A DNA stretch of 64,000 bases from assembly GCA_030765065.1 (NCBI GenBank), contig CM060975.1:196386507-196450506 (forward strand), read 5' to 3'. Position 1 is the stretch's first letter. Each line of letters opens with the position of its first letter. Positions 1 through 12,000 of this stretch are shown here, one piece after another. Source of the DNA: Deroplatys truncata. Taxonomy: Eukaryota > Arthropoda > Insecta > Mantodea > Mantidae. Below the pieces are notes generated by a model that saw only the letters and a list, made by a program, of their open reading frames with translations, had not been told where the DNA came from and searched no databases. Made by a program: the position numbers and the translations under genes.

Positions 1-106
1 TGACATTGAAGGTTTTCAAAACAATCTCCCATCCCAAACTATCTTTTACATTGGTGTTTTTTATTTTCTCAAAAATGACTGTAATGGTTTTGATTATTGG
101 GAATGG

Positions 107-641
107 TGTCACGTATAGGAGCCAAGATTGTGCAAATCAGCAATTTTTTATAAATTAGACAAAGAGTCTAAAATATAATGCAGTGCCAGATGGCTTCAAT
201 AATTGCGTCGACCTTATAGGAACTTGGTTTTCCCGTGATGTAGCATGACCATTCGCTGGTGATGTGTTGCAATATATTCGGAGTTCGACCAAAGGTCTTT
301 TTGCCTTTTATCGCAACAATCGCCACGACTTCTGTTTAAGGAGTTGGTTTTAGTATAAATACATCTTGAAAGGCGCTCAGTTCACCCGTCTTCTGGAACC
401 GTCAACGCTGTGAGATTCGCCGCAGAAGTGGCCCTCAAAGCTGCATAAGGTAACTGGGCCGATGTACTTCTCGCCGGGTTCCAAATTTGTCTCTTATGAT
501 GGATCTCTCGTTTCTAATCAGCATTATTAATAAGTATTGTTGAATTGCTTGCCTGCTGTCGGTATTTTTAGGTTAGGGCTACGTTCCCTTACCACGTCCG
601 ATCCTAAGGCCTTATATCATCCTCAAATTAGGATCGGGACA
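107..641 (+). mobile_element. Probable solo LTR (Gypsy-like)
   Basis: The segment begins TGTCACG and ends GGGACA, and interrupts a copy of the ~830-bp local repeat. The flanks ATGG (103-106) and ATAG (642-645) are an imperfect 4-bp target duplication; the uninterrupted repeat reads GGGAATAG at this point. Inside are TATAAATA (354-361) and an initiator-like TCAGTTC (377-383), the usual layout of an insect Gypsy LTR promoter, so U3 would be about 107-378. A donor-like AAG|GTAACT lies at 447-455. No internal retroelement sequence follows, hence solo. The LTR reading is inferred from termini, target duplication and promoter spacing, not from a known family. Confidence 0.5.
354..383 (+). promoter_or_regulatory. 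TATA box and initiator inside the LTR-like insertion
   Basis: TATAAATA at 354-361 is followed by TCAGTTC with its A at 379, 25 bp downstream of the first T, which fits arthropod core promoters. The predicted leader 379-449 has no ATG and ends at a good donor (GTAACT at 450). It could be used as an alternative promoter for the downstream gene, but no transcript evidence is available from sequence. Confidence 0.4.
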
Positions 642-769
642 ATAGTTGTGAAGCCCTTCTTCATTCTGAAAAAAAATGTGTAATTTTGTATAGATGGTAA
701 ACTATCAGAGTTCGACAAAGGTTTCTTCTTCTTGAACTGATTACCTTCCTCTTCGTAGGGCTTACGAAG

Positions 770-935
770 GACTAACAGGAAAATTCGCAGATCAAATTAT
801 CCAACCCGGCATTCGACAAGTGACCGAAGAAAACCGCGAAAAAAACCTTCAGTCAGGTTGGTCAGCCCAGAGATTTGAACCCGGGACTTACCGAATGCGA
901 GTCGCATACATTACAGTGGCACCACCTTGTTCGGT
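770..935 (-). repeat. tRNA-derived SINE
   Basis: On the minus strand a B-box-like GGGTTCAAATC precedes a tail seen in other SINEs of the window. The tract reading GAATGCGAG next to it recurs near 5430, 24475 and 29335. It interrupts the same ~830-bp repeat copy that hosts the LTR-like insertion. Confidence 0.55.
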
Positions 936-1280
936 TAGACAAAAACATATAATTAATTCCAAATAGTTTGTTGTGGCATTCAGCCATTTTGGGAATATGC
1001 GTTGTTATTGGTTTGAATTTTTCATTGCTTCTTTTTCGATGTATTGTTCCCTCCAAATGACATGGAACGGGTATGGGATTTAAAATTCAGCATTTAGCGA
1101 CAGCTTTTAAACAATTGTCGTTTCGGGATCCCTTGAAATGTTAAATGAAACTATTTTTGCAAATCTCAATTAGCATAAAGCAGATGCAAAAATAAGGATT
1201 TGCAAGACTATTTTGTAGAAGAGAAATAAAAATAAACGATAGATAGAAAACAGTCATGTGAATATTATAATCACAATTGT
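936..1280 (+). repeat. ~830-bp repeat family, 3' part
   Basis: This continues a copy started at 1-106 and 642-733, interrupted by the LTR-like insertion and a SINE. It ends with the family's right end, an AAACGATAGATAG tract and AGTCATGTGAAT. Confidence 0.6.
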
Positions 1281-1289
1281 TTTTTCCGT

Positions 1290-1403
1290 TTTTACTTTTT
1301 CTACTGCTTATCCATAGTAAGTAGAGGAGGTATTGCATTCCACGCCAAAATTATATATTGAGGTTTCACCGGAAATTTACGTTTTGAGGCACCTGCAAAG
1401 GTC

Positions 1404-1440
<37 letters not shown>

Positions 1441-2090
1441 CTGTGATACGCATAAGCTAAAAGGAAAAAGTAGGGCATTTAAGTTCTGCATCTTCCAAGG
1501 GTGCTTCTCAATTTTCAAGAGATAATCCCCACCCCACATTACCCCTTAAATGAAAATTTTTCGTCAGTTTTTATTTTCAAAAAAAAAAACTATAACGATT
1601 TTGACTAAACCACTATATGTTTAAAATATTTGTGTGAAAAATAAAATGTGTATGTATGCTGAGTTTTCTGGGCATAGCCTGTGAAGTCCTCTTCATTCTG
1701 AAGGACATTACTATAATGAGTAAACTGTAAGAGATGGACAAAATCTTTCTACACAAAAATGTAGATCTCGTAAAAATACACACTTTATACCAAATTGCAT
1801 TTTTCTGTTGTTGAACATCTACGATAATTTATTTGTTTAAATGTTAAAATTGTTTTACTTTTCTAATTGGAAAATTTTCTAGTTATCATGCAAAGAGCGT
1901 GGAAATTAAGACATTACAGAGCGATATGCTTTTTTAAAAAGTGTAATATCGTTTTCGTTATAGCTACAACGAAGTATGTAGATGTGCATTGGAAGTTTTA
2001 TCTCTATTAAGAAGAAGTATTTAGAAGAATAATTTTGTAAGAATAATTTGTAGACGAGCGAGTAGAGAAAGTCACGTGAATGCAACACAA
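1290..2090 (+). repeat. ~830-bp repeat family, full copy
   Basis: It starts at a CTTTTTCTAC end and finishes with GTAGAGAAAGTCACGTGAAT. Hallmarks in order: a GGTATTGCATTCCAC block, a TTTCACCGGAAAT block, a TG-rich segment (here (GT)n at 1406-1438), CTTCATTCTGAAGGA, and a 3' TCTATTAAG/AAACGATAG type end. The ends CTTTCTCTAC and GTAGAGAAAG are mutually inverted, so the unit looks like a non-autonomous DNA element, although it is often arranged head to tail like a satellite. No coding capacity is seen. Confidence 0.65.
1406..1438. repeat. (GT)n microsatellite
   Basis: A pure GT tract lying in the TG-rich segment of the ~830-bp repeat. Confidence 0.9.
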
Positions 2091-2099
2091 CATATTGTT

Positions 2100-2935
2100 T
2101 TTACTTTCTGCAGTAAGCAGGGGAACTACTGCATCCCACCCAAAAATTCGATAGGGATATTTCAAAGTAAATACATGTTTTGAGACCCTGTGAATCCAAA
2201 TAAAGCATTTTTGGAAACATGCCCATGTGTGTCTGTGTTTGTCCGTGAACACAACAACTCAAAAACGAAGTATCGGATAAGTACCAAAGTTGGTATTTAG
2301 CTTCAATATCTTTCAAATTCAACAAAATCCCCCCAATCCAAACTTTCCTTTACATGCAACATTTTTCGAAATTTTAGGTTTTCTAAAAAATGGCTCTGAC
2401 AATTTTCGTTAAAATACCATACATTAAAGATATTTACATAACAAATAAAATGTATATCTTGAATTTTCAGGGAATAACTTATGAAGCCCTCTTCATTCGG
2501 AAGGAATTTTGTATAATCTTGTAACTGGTAAATGTTGAACGACTGACGAAAACGTACCACACAAAAAATGTAGATCTCTTAAAACACAATTTATTTCATA
2601 TAGCTTTTTGTGGCATCGGCCATTTCCGAGATAGTCGTTATTAATGGTTCGAAATGTTCAATACATAGTCATTATTTTAAAGTCCTGCCAAAATTCAATT
2701 GTTTCTCTCAATCTCATGGAAACAGCATGGAATTTTAAGGTCAGCGTATAGCGTCCAGTTCTTAAACATTTTACTATCGCTGTACGAAATGTATTTTCTG
2801 CAAAATCTTGTTTGGATTAAAATGAAATAGATATAAAAATAAGCTTTAGTAAGACTAATTCTTTATATCCACTAATAAACGATAGAGGGTAGAGAAATTC
2901 ATATGAATTTATCACATAAGATTTTTTTCGTTTCT
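2100..2935 (+). repeat. ~830-bp repeat family, full copy
   Basis: This copy is head to tail with the preceding one. It has TATTTCAAAGTAAATACATG instead of the usual CCGGAAAT block and only a short TG tract (2225-2245). Its right end is GATAGAGGGTAGAGAAATTC. Confidence 0.65.
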
Positions 2936-3289
2936 TTCTTTCGTTATTTCTTTCTGTTATATTAATTAGTCTATCATGCCAGATAACTTCCAATAATAAT
3001 TTACAATAATTTCTCTTCTGGCTACCCTTTTACAATGCACTGTTTAAGCATCAGATATGCATATGGCTCTTTAATTTGTTGTAGATTCTATTACAGTTTA
3101 ACGTTGAGGTTCATGTTTATTTTGCAGAGAAAAATTTCCCAATATTTAAAAAGTAAAGATACTTTTATCTGCTGAATTATTTGTTCAAAAAGTACAATAC
3201 AAACATAAATTTGTTTAAATAAATATATGTGCGTCAGACAAACAGATACACTGTCAACGTTTTCGATTTGTGGATAAGAAAAGATTTCT

Positions 3290-4065
3290 TGCTTTCTCTA
3301 CCACATACATAGTAGGTAGAGAAAATATTTAATTTCACCCAAAAATTCGATACCGAGATTTCACCGGAAATTTTAGAGCTCCCTGAACCCAAAGAAAGGT
3401 ATTTTTAGAAAATGGTGTGTGTATGTATGTATGTATGTATGTATGTATGTATGTATGTATGTATGTATGTATGTATGTATGTATGTATGTATGTATGTAT
3501 GTATGTATGTATGTATGTATGTATGTATGTATGTATGTATGTATGTATGTATGTATGTATGTATGTATGTATGTATGTATGTATGTATGTATGTATGTAT
3601 GTATGTATGTATGTATGTATGTATGTATGTATGTATGTATGTATGTATGTATGTATGTATGTATGTATGTATGTATGTATGTATGTATGTATGTATGTAT
3701 GTATGTATGTATGTATGTATGTATGTATGTATGTATGTATGTATGTATGTATGTATGTATGTGTGTCTGTGAACTGTATAATTAAAAACGAAAAGTCGGT
3801 ATTTGTTATTTAGTATTATAAAAACTTGGTATTTAATTTTAGTGTACTCCAAAGATGCGACACGGGGACTTTCAAGAAAGTTCCCCTACCCCAAACTACT
3901 CTTTACATGGAACATTTCTTGAATTTTTTTATTTTCCAGCTATTTCCGTAAAAGTTTATCTCGATTAAAATGAAGCAGATGAGACAATAAACTTTTGTAA
4001 GAATAATTTTTATACTCACTAAAAAGCGCTAGAGGGTAGAGAAAGTCGCGTGAATATAACACAAT
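3290..4065 (+). repeat. ~830-bp repeat copy with internal deletion and giant microsatellite
   Basis: The 5' half (3290-3420) is normal. The TG segment is replaced by a very long GTAT array. About 400 bp between the TTTACATGGAAC block (near 3900) and the TTTATCTCGATTAAAATGAAG block (near 3960) is missing. Confidence 0.6.
3421..3760. repeat. (GTAT)85 microsatellite
   Basis: Eighty-five uninterrupted copies of the tetranucleotide GTAT. The unit has no stop codon in several frames, so spurious ORFs arise on both strands; none is a gene. Confidence 0.97.
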
Positions 4066-4069
4066 TTTT

Positions 4070-4910
4070 TCTACTTTCTCTACTACGTATACGAAGGAGG
4101 GAGGTATTGTACCTAATCCACCCAAGAATTCGATGTCGAGATTCACTGGAATTATAAGTTTTGAGGTTCGGTGAACAAGGAAAAAAACAATGGAAAAGGT
4201 CCGTGAATGTGCCTGTGTGTGCGAAACTGTGAACAGCACAATTCAAAAACGAAAAGTTGGATAAATACTAAACTTGGTGCTTAAGCTCAATATCCTCCAA
4301 AAATGTGACACGAAGGGTTTCAGGAAAATTCCCCATTCGAAATTTTTTATTTTCTAAAAAAATGGCTCTAACGGTTTGATTAAAAGGCCAAGTATTAAAG
4401 ATATTTATATTATAAATAAAATTTATATCTTGAATTTTGGTGGAACAGTCTATGAAGTCCTGTTTCATTCAGAAGAAATTTTGTAGAATGTTGTATAACT
4501 GTAAACGTTAAGCGATAGACGAAAACGTACTACACAAAATGTAGATGTTTTTTAAATCAATTCAAATAGCTTTTTGTGGCATAAGCCGTATCTGAGAATC
4601 TGAGATATCCGTGATTAATGGTTCGGATTGTTCAATACTTTGTTATTCTTTTAAAGTCCTGTCGATTTTCAGTTGTTTCTCGCTATTGCATGGAAATAGT
4701 GTGGGTTTATATAGCGTCCAGTGACTATCCTAGTCCATTTGACTATCACTGTTCCCTTTGTTTCTATAACGAAATGTGTAATGCAGCTATTTCTGCGAAG
4801 ATTTATCTCGATTATAGTGAAGTGGATAGAAAAGTAAGCTTTAGTAAGAATAGTTTGTATACCCACTAATAAACGGTAGAGAGTAGAGAAAGTTATGTAA
4901 ATTTAACACA
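4070..4910 (+). repeat. ~830-bp repeat family, full copy
   Basis: Runs from CTTTCTCTACTACGTA to GTAGAGAAAGTTATGTAAAT, directly following the previous copy. Confidence 0.65.
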
Positions 4911-4924
4911 TCAGATTTTTCTGT

Positions 4925-5515
4925 TTCATTAGTAGCACAGTTTAACTCTAGGATAGGATAGGACTAGAAGCGGAGGGGGACTAAGCACCATGACCTATGC
5001 AGAGTTTTGTGCCTAGAGCTCTGACGGGCAGCCCCAGGGAGGGAGGGATGAGGTTAGAGAAGACAACGGGCGGCCGGACCAGGAGGCACGAGAAGAAATG
5101 GCAGGGTTCCTACCATTTCCAGATCTGAACTTCCCGAGTGCTGGCTCACGCAGGCGGCCCCTTCCCCCTGTGGGATTACACATCCCTTGGGTGCCCAGGA
5201 CCCGGAGACCGCTCGCAGTCCGGCAACGGAGGTTTCTACAAAGCATCCTTTTCCTCTGCCGTGACACGCCGAGACCTCCCGCCTACATTTGCAACCCTGA
5301 AAGAAACCAAGCAGCTGAAAGGTGAAGTGAAATGAGAATTGAGATGAAATGGAGGGACAGGAAATTAGGGGAACTCTCAGCATTCGCCTGGCGACCCGGT
5401 GAAATCTTCGAAAAAACCCATGTGTCAGGAAGGTCGGCCACGGGATTGGAACCGACGACCACCCGAATGCGGGCATAGACGTTACCGCCTGAGCCATCCC
5501 TCTCCTTAACCTCTA
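4925..5515. repeat. ~570-bp SINE-like repeat (shared with 10255 and 29376)
   Basis: GC-richer than its surroundings. It matches, in the same order, blocks at 10255-10640 and 29376-29935: a GGGAGGGATGAGG block, a GAAGACA..CGG..GGCCGGA block and a CAGGCGG/CAACCAGCC block. Its right part (5370-5510) is a tRNA-derived SINE read on the minus strand, with A-box-like GGCTCAGGCGGTAACG. Small ORFs in it are not convincing genes. Confidence 0.5.
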
Positions 5516-5589
5516 AGGTCATATAGAGGATCAACTAGTGGTGTTATTACTGGCTGTGCCGTAGGCTTTCTTAACATTTTATTAATTTT

Positions 5590-5757
5590 TACTAATAAAC
5601 ACTTCACATTCACTCACACATGCATACCCTCAGATTCTGCGGAGTATAGGAGATTATTCTGGTTAAAGAAAAGTTCTCCGTTCCAGCCGGGAATCAAACC
5701 CGAGACTTCAAGCCTTAAAAGCCAGAATGCTGACCAATCGACCACAGAGGCGGTCTT
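5590..5757 (-). repeat. tRNA-derived SINE, tRNA-Lys-like head
   Basis: On the minus strand the head reads GTGGTCGATTGGTCAGCAT (A box), then CTTTTAA as an anticodon-like loop (TTT, lysine-type) and GGGTTTGATTCCC (B box). The 3' part lacks an intact acceptor stem, so it is a SINE head or relic rather than a functional tRNA. Confidence 0.5.
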
Positions 5758-5886
5758 AAGTAAGAATTTTTGCAAAATAAAGATATTATTTTAAACTTCA
5801 AAAATATAATAATTTATTTCAGTCTGAAAACAGGGGAAATTTAAATATTTAGCATAAAATAAATAATTTTATCATTCTCGTTGCAG

Positions 5887-6041
5887 ATTCTCAAGAGATG
5901 GCCTTTCAGCAACACATCTTTCGCTGTAATCGAGTTTTTCTGCTAAGTATTTTGTTTGTGTTACCTGCTTTGCTGCAAGGTTTAAATGCCAAAAGCGACG
6001 ACAGTGATCTGGCGGAAAACCGGGCACAATTCCAGTGTTTG
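5887..6041 (+). CDS. Exon with start codon and signal peptide
   Basis: Acceptor TTGCAG (5881-5886), then 11 nt of leader and ATG at 5898 in the context CAAGAGATGG. Forty-eight codons end at the donor GTAAGT (6042). The acceptor implies a non-coding exon upstream. Confidence 0.75.
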
Positions 6042-9000
6042 GTAAGTAACGAGTTCAAATAGTCATTTGCAATATGGCAACAAATAGATTATTTTACACT
6101 TTTCCAAACTTGTTAGGAAGAAAGTAATCCACGTCCATTACGTCCAAGCAGGGAAATAAATTCTTGGGCATATGAGTTGGACATTGATAAAGAATCAGAA
6201 TTTACGTATCAAGAATTACTTGTTTAAATTACTTGTAACTGATAATTCTTAATTATTTTATTGAAGTGCTAATATATTTTTGAGTCGCCATCTCCATTAT
6301 TTAATGCATGAAAGCAATTTAACTACTGTTTTGAATTTTACTTGCATGAATACGGTATCCGGAGTAGTCTTAAAACTGAAAGTATCAGCCATTCTAGACA
6401 TATACGATAAAATTATTTATTTAAATGAAATTGGCAAATATTAAACACTATGTTTTTAATTGTTCACATAAATTGTGTTTATTGTCTTCTTCCAATCTCC
6501 GATCGAATTCCTGCTTTCTGTGAAGAAAAACCGATTTCAACACATAGGTGACAAAGAAGTAAAATAAAGAAGGACAAATATTCCATAAATACATAAATAA
6601 TAATACTAACAAACTTAATAGTATGACCTGTGAAGCCCAAAATGTTCCCCTAATTGCTAAGCTTCAAAGTCCATAGTTCACCCCCACCTCTTCCTTTGAA
6701 GAGACTGCCAAGTAAAACCAATCAAGCTTTAGTCCTTGGCAGCACGAATGGAAATGAATAGGAAGGGAAACTACCTTTATCCCCTCTATCTGTAAGGTTG
6801 GGCATTCCTGTTTATAAGACTTTTGGGGTTCATAATGCAACCTTCTGTGATGAATTTTGAGGCTGTCGTTTCCTTGAGCGTCTGTGCACTATTTCCCAAG
6901 AATGATTGTCTTTATTTTCAACCAATTCCACTTTTATTCTCAATTATAGCAGGATTTATCCATTGATATCCTTTATTTACTGGACTATCATTAAATCCAA
7001 ATTGATTAAAAAGTCTTGTTTTATATTTTTATGTGGTTTATGAGTTTTTTCTTCTAAACGTATACATTGTTTTCAAGTTATATACCTGGACTTGTGGTCC
7101 AAAAGCAACACAAGTTCTACAATATATGCTTCAAGAATAACTGCATTGTCTATTACGGCTTACCTGTTAGATGGTTTAACCTGCTAGAAGGTTCGTTTCA
7201 TCACGCAGCACCGGTGCACTAAATATGAATTCCATTTTTTTTCAGTTCAGAATATGATCTATTACACTATGGTGTCTATTTGCAAATATTCATATTATGT
7301 GCCCTTTAAAGGAAGGTATGAAGTACATACATATCCTATTACATCCACATTAAAATAAATTTTTAGACAAAAAAGCCTAAAAGTAGAGGAGAGTGGGGCA
7401 AGTGAGTCCTACCTTTCGTTTTCTCTTTGTAATGTACATGATATTTAAGTTTAAGTTTTAGGAATACGCTAAATTACAGCTAATACATTCAGAATCTTAA
7501 ATACCTATGTTAAAATATTTTGTTCTTGTTTACAATTTCCTAAAATAGAAATATAAATGTAGAAATGAGTGGGGCAAGTGAGACACCCCTTGAGGCAAGT
7601 CGGACTTTAAACATGTTAAACAATTTTAGTAAAGAAATGCAACGACTTTTATTTAAAACTAATTTTTTTCTGAAGCTATAACACATGGCAAGTCTAATCC
7701 AATAAAATATAGCTGAGGTCCATAGTTCAACTGCTATTGTCACATCTTAAGCTCAGTAGATATTCACTTGGATTAATTTCGCAAGACTGCTGATGTTCTT
7801 AGTTGTAAACATTGCATAAAATAACATGAACCATGGAAAGAAAGACAAATAAAAGAATCGTCACTTGTTTTAACGGCAGGTATTACATACAAAACTGTTA
7901 CTGCCACTTTCATTATCTGCGCATTCCTCATGCATCCACTGCTTGCACTTAATGCAGCTAATCTACTTTTCGAAACTTTGTATTAAACCAGATCTGATCT
8001 CGTTTAATGCCACTTGAGCATCATCTTCTGTCCACCCTTTCCCTCTATCAGTTTTCCTTTTATAGTTCCGACTATACCAGCAATACGAGTTTCAATATAA
8101 TTAAACTATGCTTTTGCCATAACTTCTTCATTATATTGTCAAAACCTGCAGTAGTTACTAAATATTCTAAATAAATTTAATATAGACTTGTAGTTTTGCA
8201 CACACGAATGGTGGGGCAAGTGCGTCAGTGCCAGTATTCTAATGGCCTCACTTGCCCCGCCACTACTACTCGGAATAAATTGGTACCTGTCATAGAGGCT
8301 ACCTTAGGTATTCTGCCGCCACTGCACCAGAATATGCTTCAAACAATGCCATTTAAGGAGCATAAAATCTGCCATGAAATTAACTTGTTAGAATACAATA
8401 CACCTGCTCTTAGAAATAGCAGTTCTTACATCAAAATCACCAAAAACAATATTTACCTGCCAAAACTGTAGTTTCTCCTGGAGCGTTACTTTCTCTGTTG
8501 TCACACTTCCGGGCAGCCAAGCTCTTACTGATAGTCTCCTACCAGGTCCCAAATAATGTGTATTGTGGAAGAAAATGAAGGTGACGCTCTTGCCCCGCCT
8601 GACTCACTTGCCCCTCCTTCCCCTATAACTTCTAACACAGTGCACACGAGCTAAAAGCTTTAAATCATTGTACTAGTGCGATAAATAGTCTTCATTGTGA
8701 TCAGCTTTGGTTTCAGGTCCAATCACATGGCAATTACCCTTTGTATTTGCACATGTTTAAAGCTCTACTTGGATTGATTAGGTTTTATTTTCATTGTCTT
8801 TTTACACGATTAATTTCTCATGGCGCTCGCATTATCTGTTCACAATACAAATCGGCGTACTTCAATTTATCGCAATTCGTTGTAGATATTGGAAACCTTT
8901 TGCTTTCTTTGATATAAGACGTTATTCTTTTGTCTACGATAACCTACTTAAAGATTCAATGGCAGAAATTATACTTCGCTTTTTATATAGCACAATATTT

Positions 9001-12000
9001 GCTGTCGAACTAATGATTTATAAAACAAGAAAGAAAATGATTGAGAAACTACTCATACATAATAAAAACCTCAGCTTAGAGTAGATCTCCATTGAAAGTC
9101 AATGTCGCTCTTATCCTTCTTCCCAATAGAGTTAAAAACTTACCCCATTTATGTGAGATACGTTTAAAGGTTTTAGAGCTAAAATAATAGATTTGTTTAC
9201 ATGCTTAATTGCAGGCTTCTGTGGGAAAATGTCTGTCGAGCTGCGCTTGGAAGATTTTGGAGGTCCAAGAAACATCTTGCCATCAACCCTCAACTTACAT
9301 GCTGAATACCCTATGGGACGCTTATGGCAACCTCACAGAGCGTCTTGAAAGGCTGGTTGTGCCTCAGCCCGATATTCTCCAAAAACTCCAGGATTTGGAC
9401 GTACGTATACCTTGCAATCCTCAGAACTGCTATATGTTTCCAACCTATGTCGCCAAAAATGCAAAAAGGAAAATGCCAACCATTCTGGGAGTAATATATA
9501 CAACGATTTAATGTTCATCAAAGTTTAAGTAAATAGAATAACAGTAACGTATTAGGAAAATAGTAATTTAAATTCAAATTTGTCTTTTTTAATAAGTAAA
9601 GAGAACCCATCAACAATCGAGCAATATGGCTCCGCTGTAATGTCTGAGGCTGGCATTCAGGAGGTCCTGAGTTCCATTCCCTTTGCACCGGTCACTCTCA
9701 CAAAGTTATTTTCGTGGTTTGCCCAGGTTGTTAGGCGAATTCTCGGGTGGTTCCCTTCTACCACGAATTTTCTGTCCCCATCATTTGCTTTCATCTGCTT
9801 TATTTCATATAATTCAGGGTTGTAGGATCAGGCAACGGCGATTGGTGCTTTGCCGCGGGTCGGTGCAAGGATTTCTCCCTGGCGCTTGGCTGGCCGGCTT
9901 TGGCCCCTTCCTGGGAATGGCTCGTTTCATTCCAGTTTAAAGATGGCTAAGGTAGGAATGTCAGCGTCAGGATTGGTTACTTTGACATCCTTAGGGACCC
10001 CAATCTCGTTAGCGCGCGCATCGTCACCCGGATCTGTTAGCCCTTCGGGTATCCCCTTCATCTCTGCCTCTCAGAGGCCACTTTGAATGTCTACTGTGGC
10101 TAACGTGCGGTGCTGTACTCCAATGACTGGAGACCCCTCTGTCTGACTTCGTCCTAATCCTAAACCACCAACATCAAACATTTCTCCTATGGTTTTAGAA
10201 TAGTTGTAGTGTAGGTAATGGACTTAATAATACTGAAAATGTTAATCCTTTTTTTTAAATGTTTGGTTGATTGGATTGGATTGGATTGTAAGCGCAGGGG
10301 ATTTGGCATAGATCCAGGGATGAGGTTACTGTACCGACTCCATCGAGGGTGTGCTCCCGGTAGGGAAGGATGAGGTGAAGGAAGACACCGTGCGGCCGGA
10401 ATAAGGAGTGACGGCGCAGCAATGAGGGTCCCTGCAGTTTCCAGCTTGGGACGTTCCGGCAGTCGGACAGGCAGACCGGGGACACCACCCCGCACAGCTT
10501 CCAATGCCCGTCCAAGGAGGCGGACCTTATACCCCAGCAACCAGCCGAAGGGCGAAGGAAGGAGAAAGTTCACAGAGTGCACTCTTTTTCCCTCCCAAGC
10601 TGCATCTAGCTGCTCGCTGCCGCTCGTTTCAAAAACATACTCGTGTCTTAATTACTACCATTACAATCGCGTTCATACTTACTATTTCAGTTGTGTCTAG
10701 AGTTAATTTTCACAGATTAATTTACATACAGTTGATAGTTAAAGTAAAATAATACAGAAACAGCCTAGTGTTGAATAAATTTATCTTTAAACATACATAA
10801 CTTAAGTAAATAAAGACGGACTCTTCAAATCGCACTTATCTCACAATGACTATAGGACTAATTTGTATTATTCCTATTAGTTCATGATATATTATTTAGG
10901 AATATGGGCAATGGAGTAATAAATAAGCTATTGTAGCTAAATTAATGTTTTATGCTTAAAATTTGAATTTGTTCTTTGTGTTGTTTTCCTTCCTTTCTTT
11001 CCTTTGTTTTTGGAAGCTTATTCTATCTTTCTTTAATACTTTGATTGTTACACAGGTGAAGCTGGAGAGCTACAAAATGGAGCCCCCAAACAATATTTTT
11101 GTGGTATGACATTTTTATAGTTATTGTTACATTACTTTTTAAAACACTGTGCTTTTCTTAGTAAAATACTTTCCACATATTGATTTATTATTGATCTTAA
11201 AGTAAAATATGATGTGTTACATTCACATAACTTTCTCTAACCTCTATTGTTTATTAGTGGATATAATACGATTCTTACAAAAGCTTATTTTTATGTTTGC
11301 TTCATTTTAATCCAGGCAAACCTTTGCAGAATTAGTTACATTACACATTTCGTTTTAGACACAGTGAACAGAGTTAATCAAATGTTTAAGAGACGCTATA
11401 TCCTGGCCTTAAAATTCCATACACTTTCCATAATATTGCGAAAAACAGCTGAAAATCGACAGGACAGCATGGTTTGTATTGAACAATATGAACCATTAAT
11501 AACAGATAGCTCGGAAATGGCTGATGACACAAAAAAGGTTTCATTGGAATAAATTGTGTGTTTTAAAGACATCTACTTTTTGTGTAGTGTACTTTCGTCT
11601 GTCAGTTAACGAATACCCTGTAATGTGGTACGTTTATATAAATAGATAATAATACACATCACAATTCCGAGGGTCGATGTTCGTTAAATTGGTTAACTTA
11701 CATGCCTAAAACGAGAAGGACGTGAAATGAGATAATGACAAGATAATTTTTTTCCCAATAACTGTGCAATAAAAAGTATAAACCTGGTTTAACTATATTT
11801 ATATAACGTTCACTGTATATCCCTTCTACATTATAGCTTTAACATGAATCCTTTAAATAACGTTTTCAGTAATACAACACTTTAACATGACTAAATGTTC
11901 ACTGTGAAATTGTTTAGTTCAAGAGACCTACGCATAATGGGGCTCCTCCGTGATGTGTACCTTTATCTCTACCTTTACTCTAAACATAAAATTCTAAAAC

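Noticed and set aside
354-449. TATA, initiator and donor as the native promoter and first exon of the ankyrin gene
   Set aside because: The segment lies inside an LTR-like insertion that splits a repeat copy, so a retroelement origin is the better reading. Kept only as a possible alternative promoter.
3373-3852. Long ORFs on both strands encoding YVCM- or THIHTY-type repeats
   Set aside because: They are translations of the (GTAT)n microsatellite; no stop can occur in the unit.
5650-5757. tRNA-Lys gene
   Set aside because: No complete acceptor stem; a tRNA-like head only.
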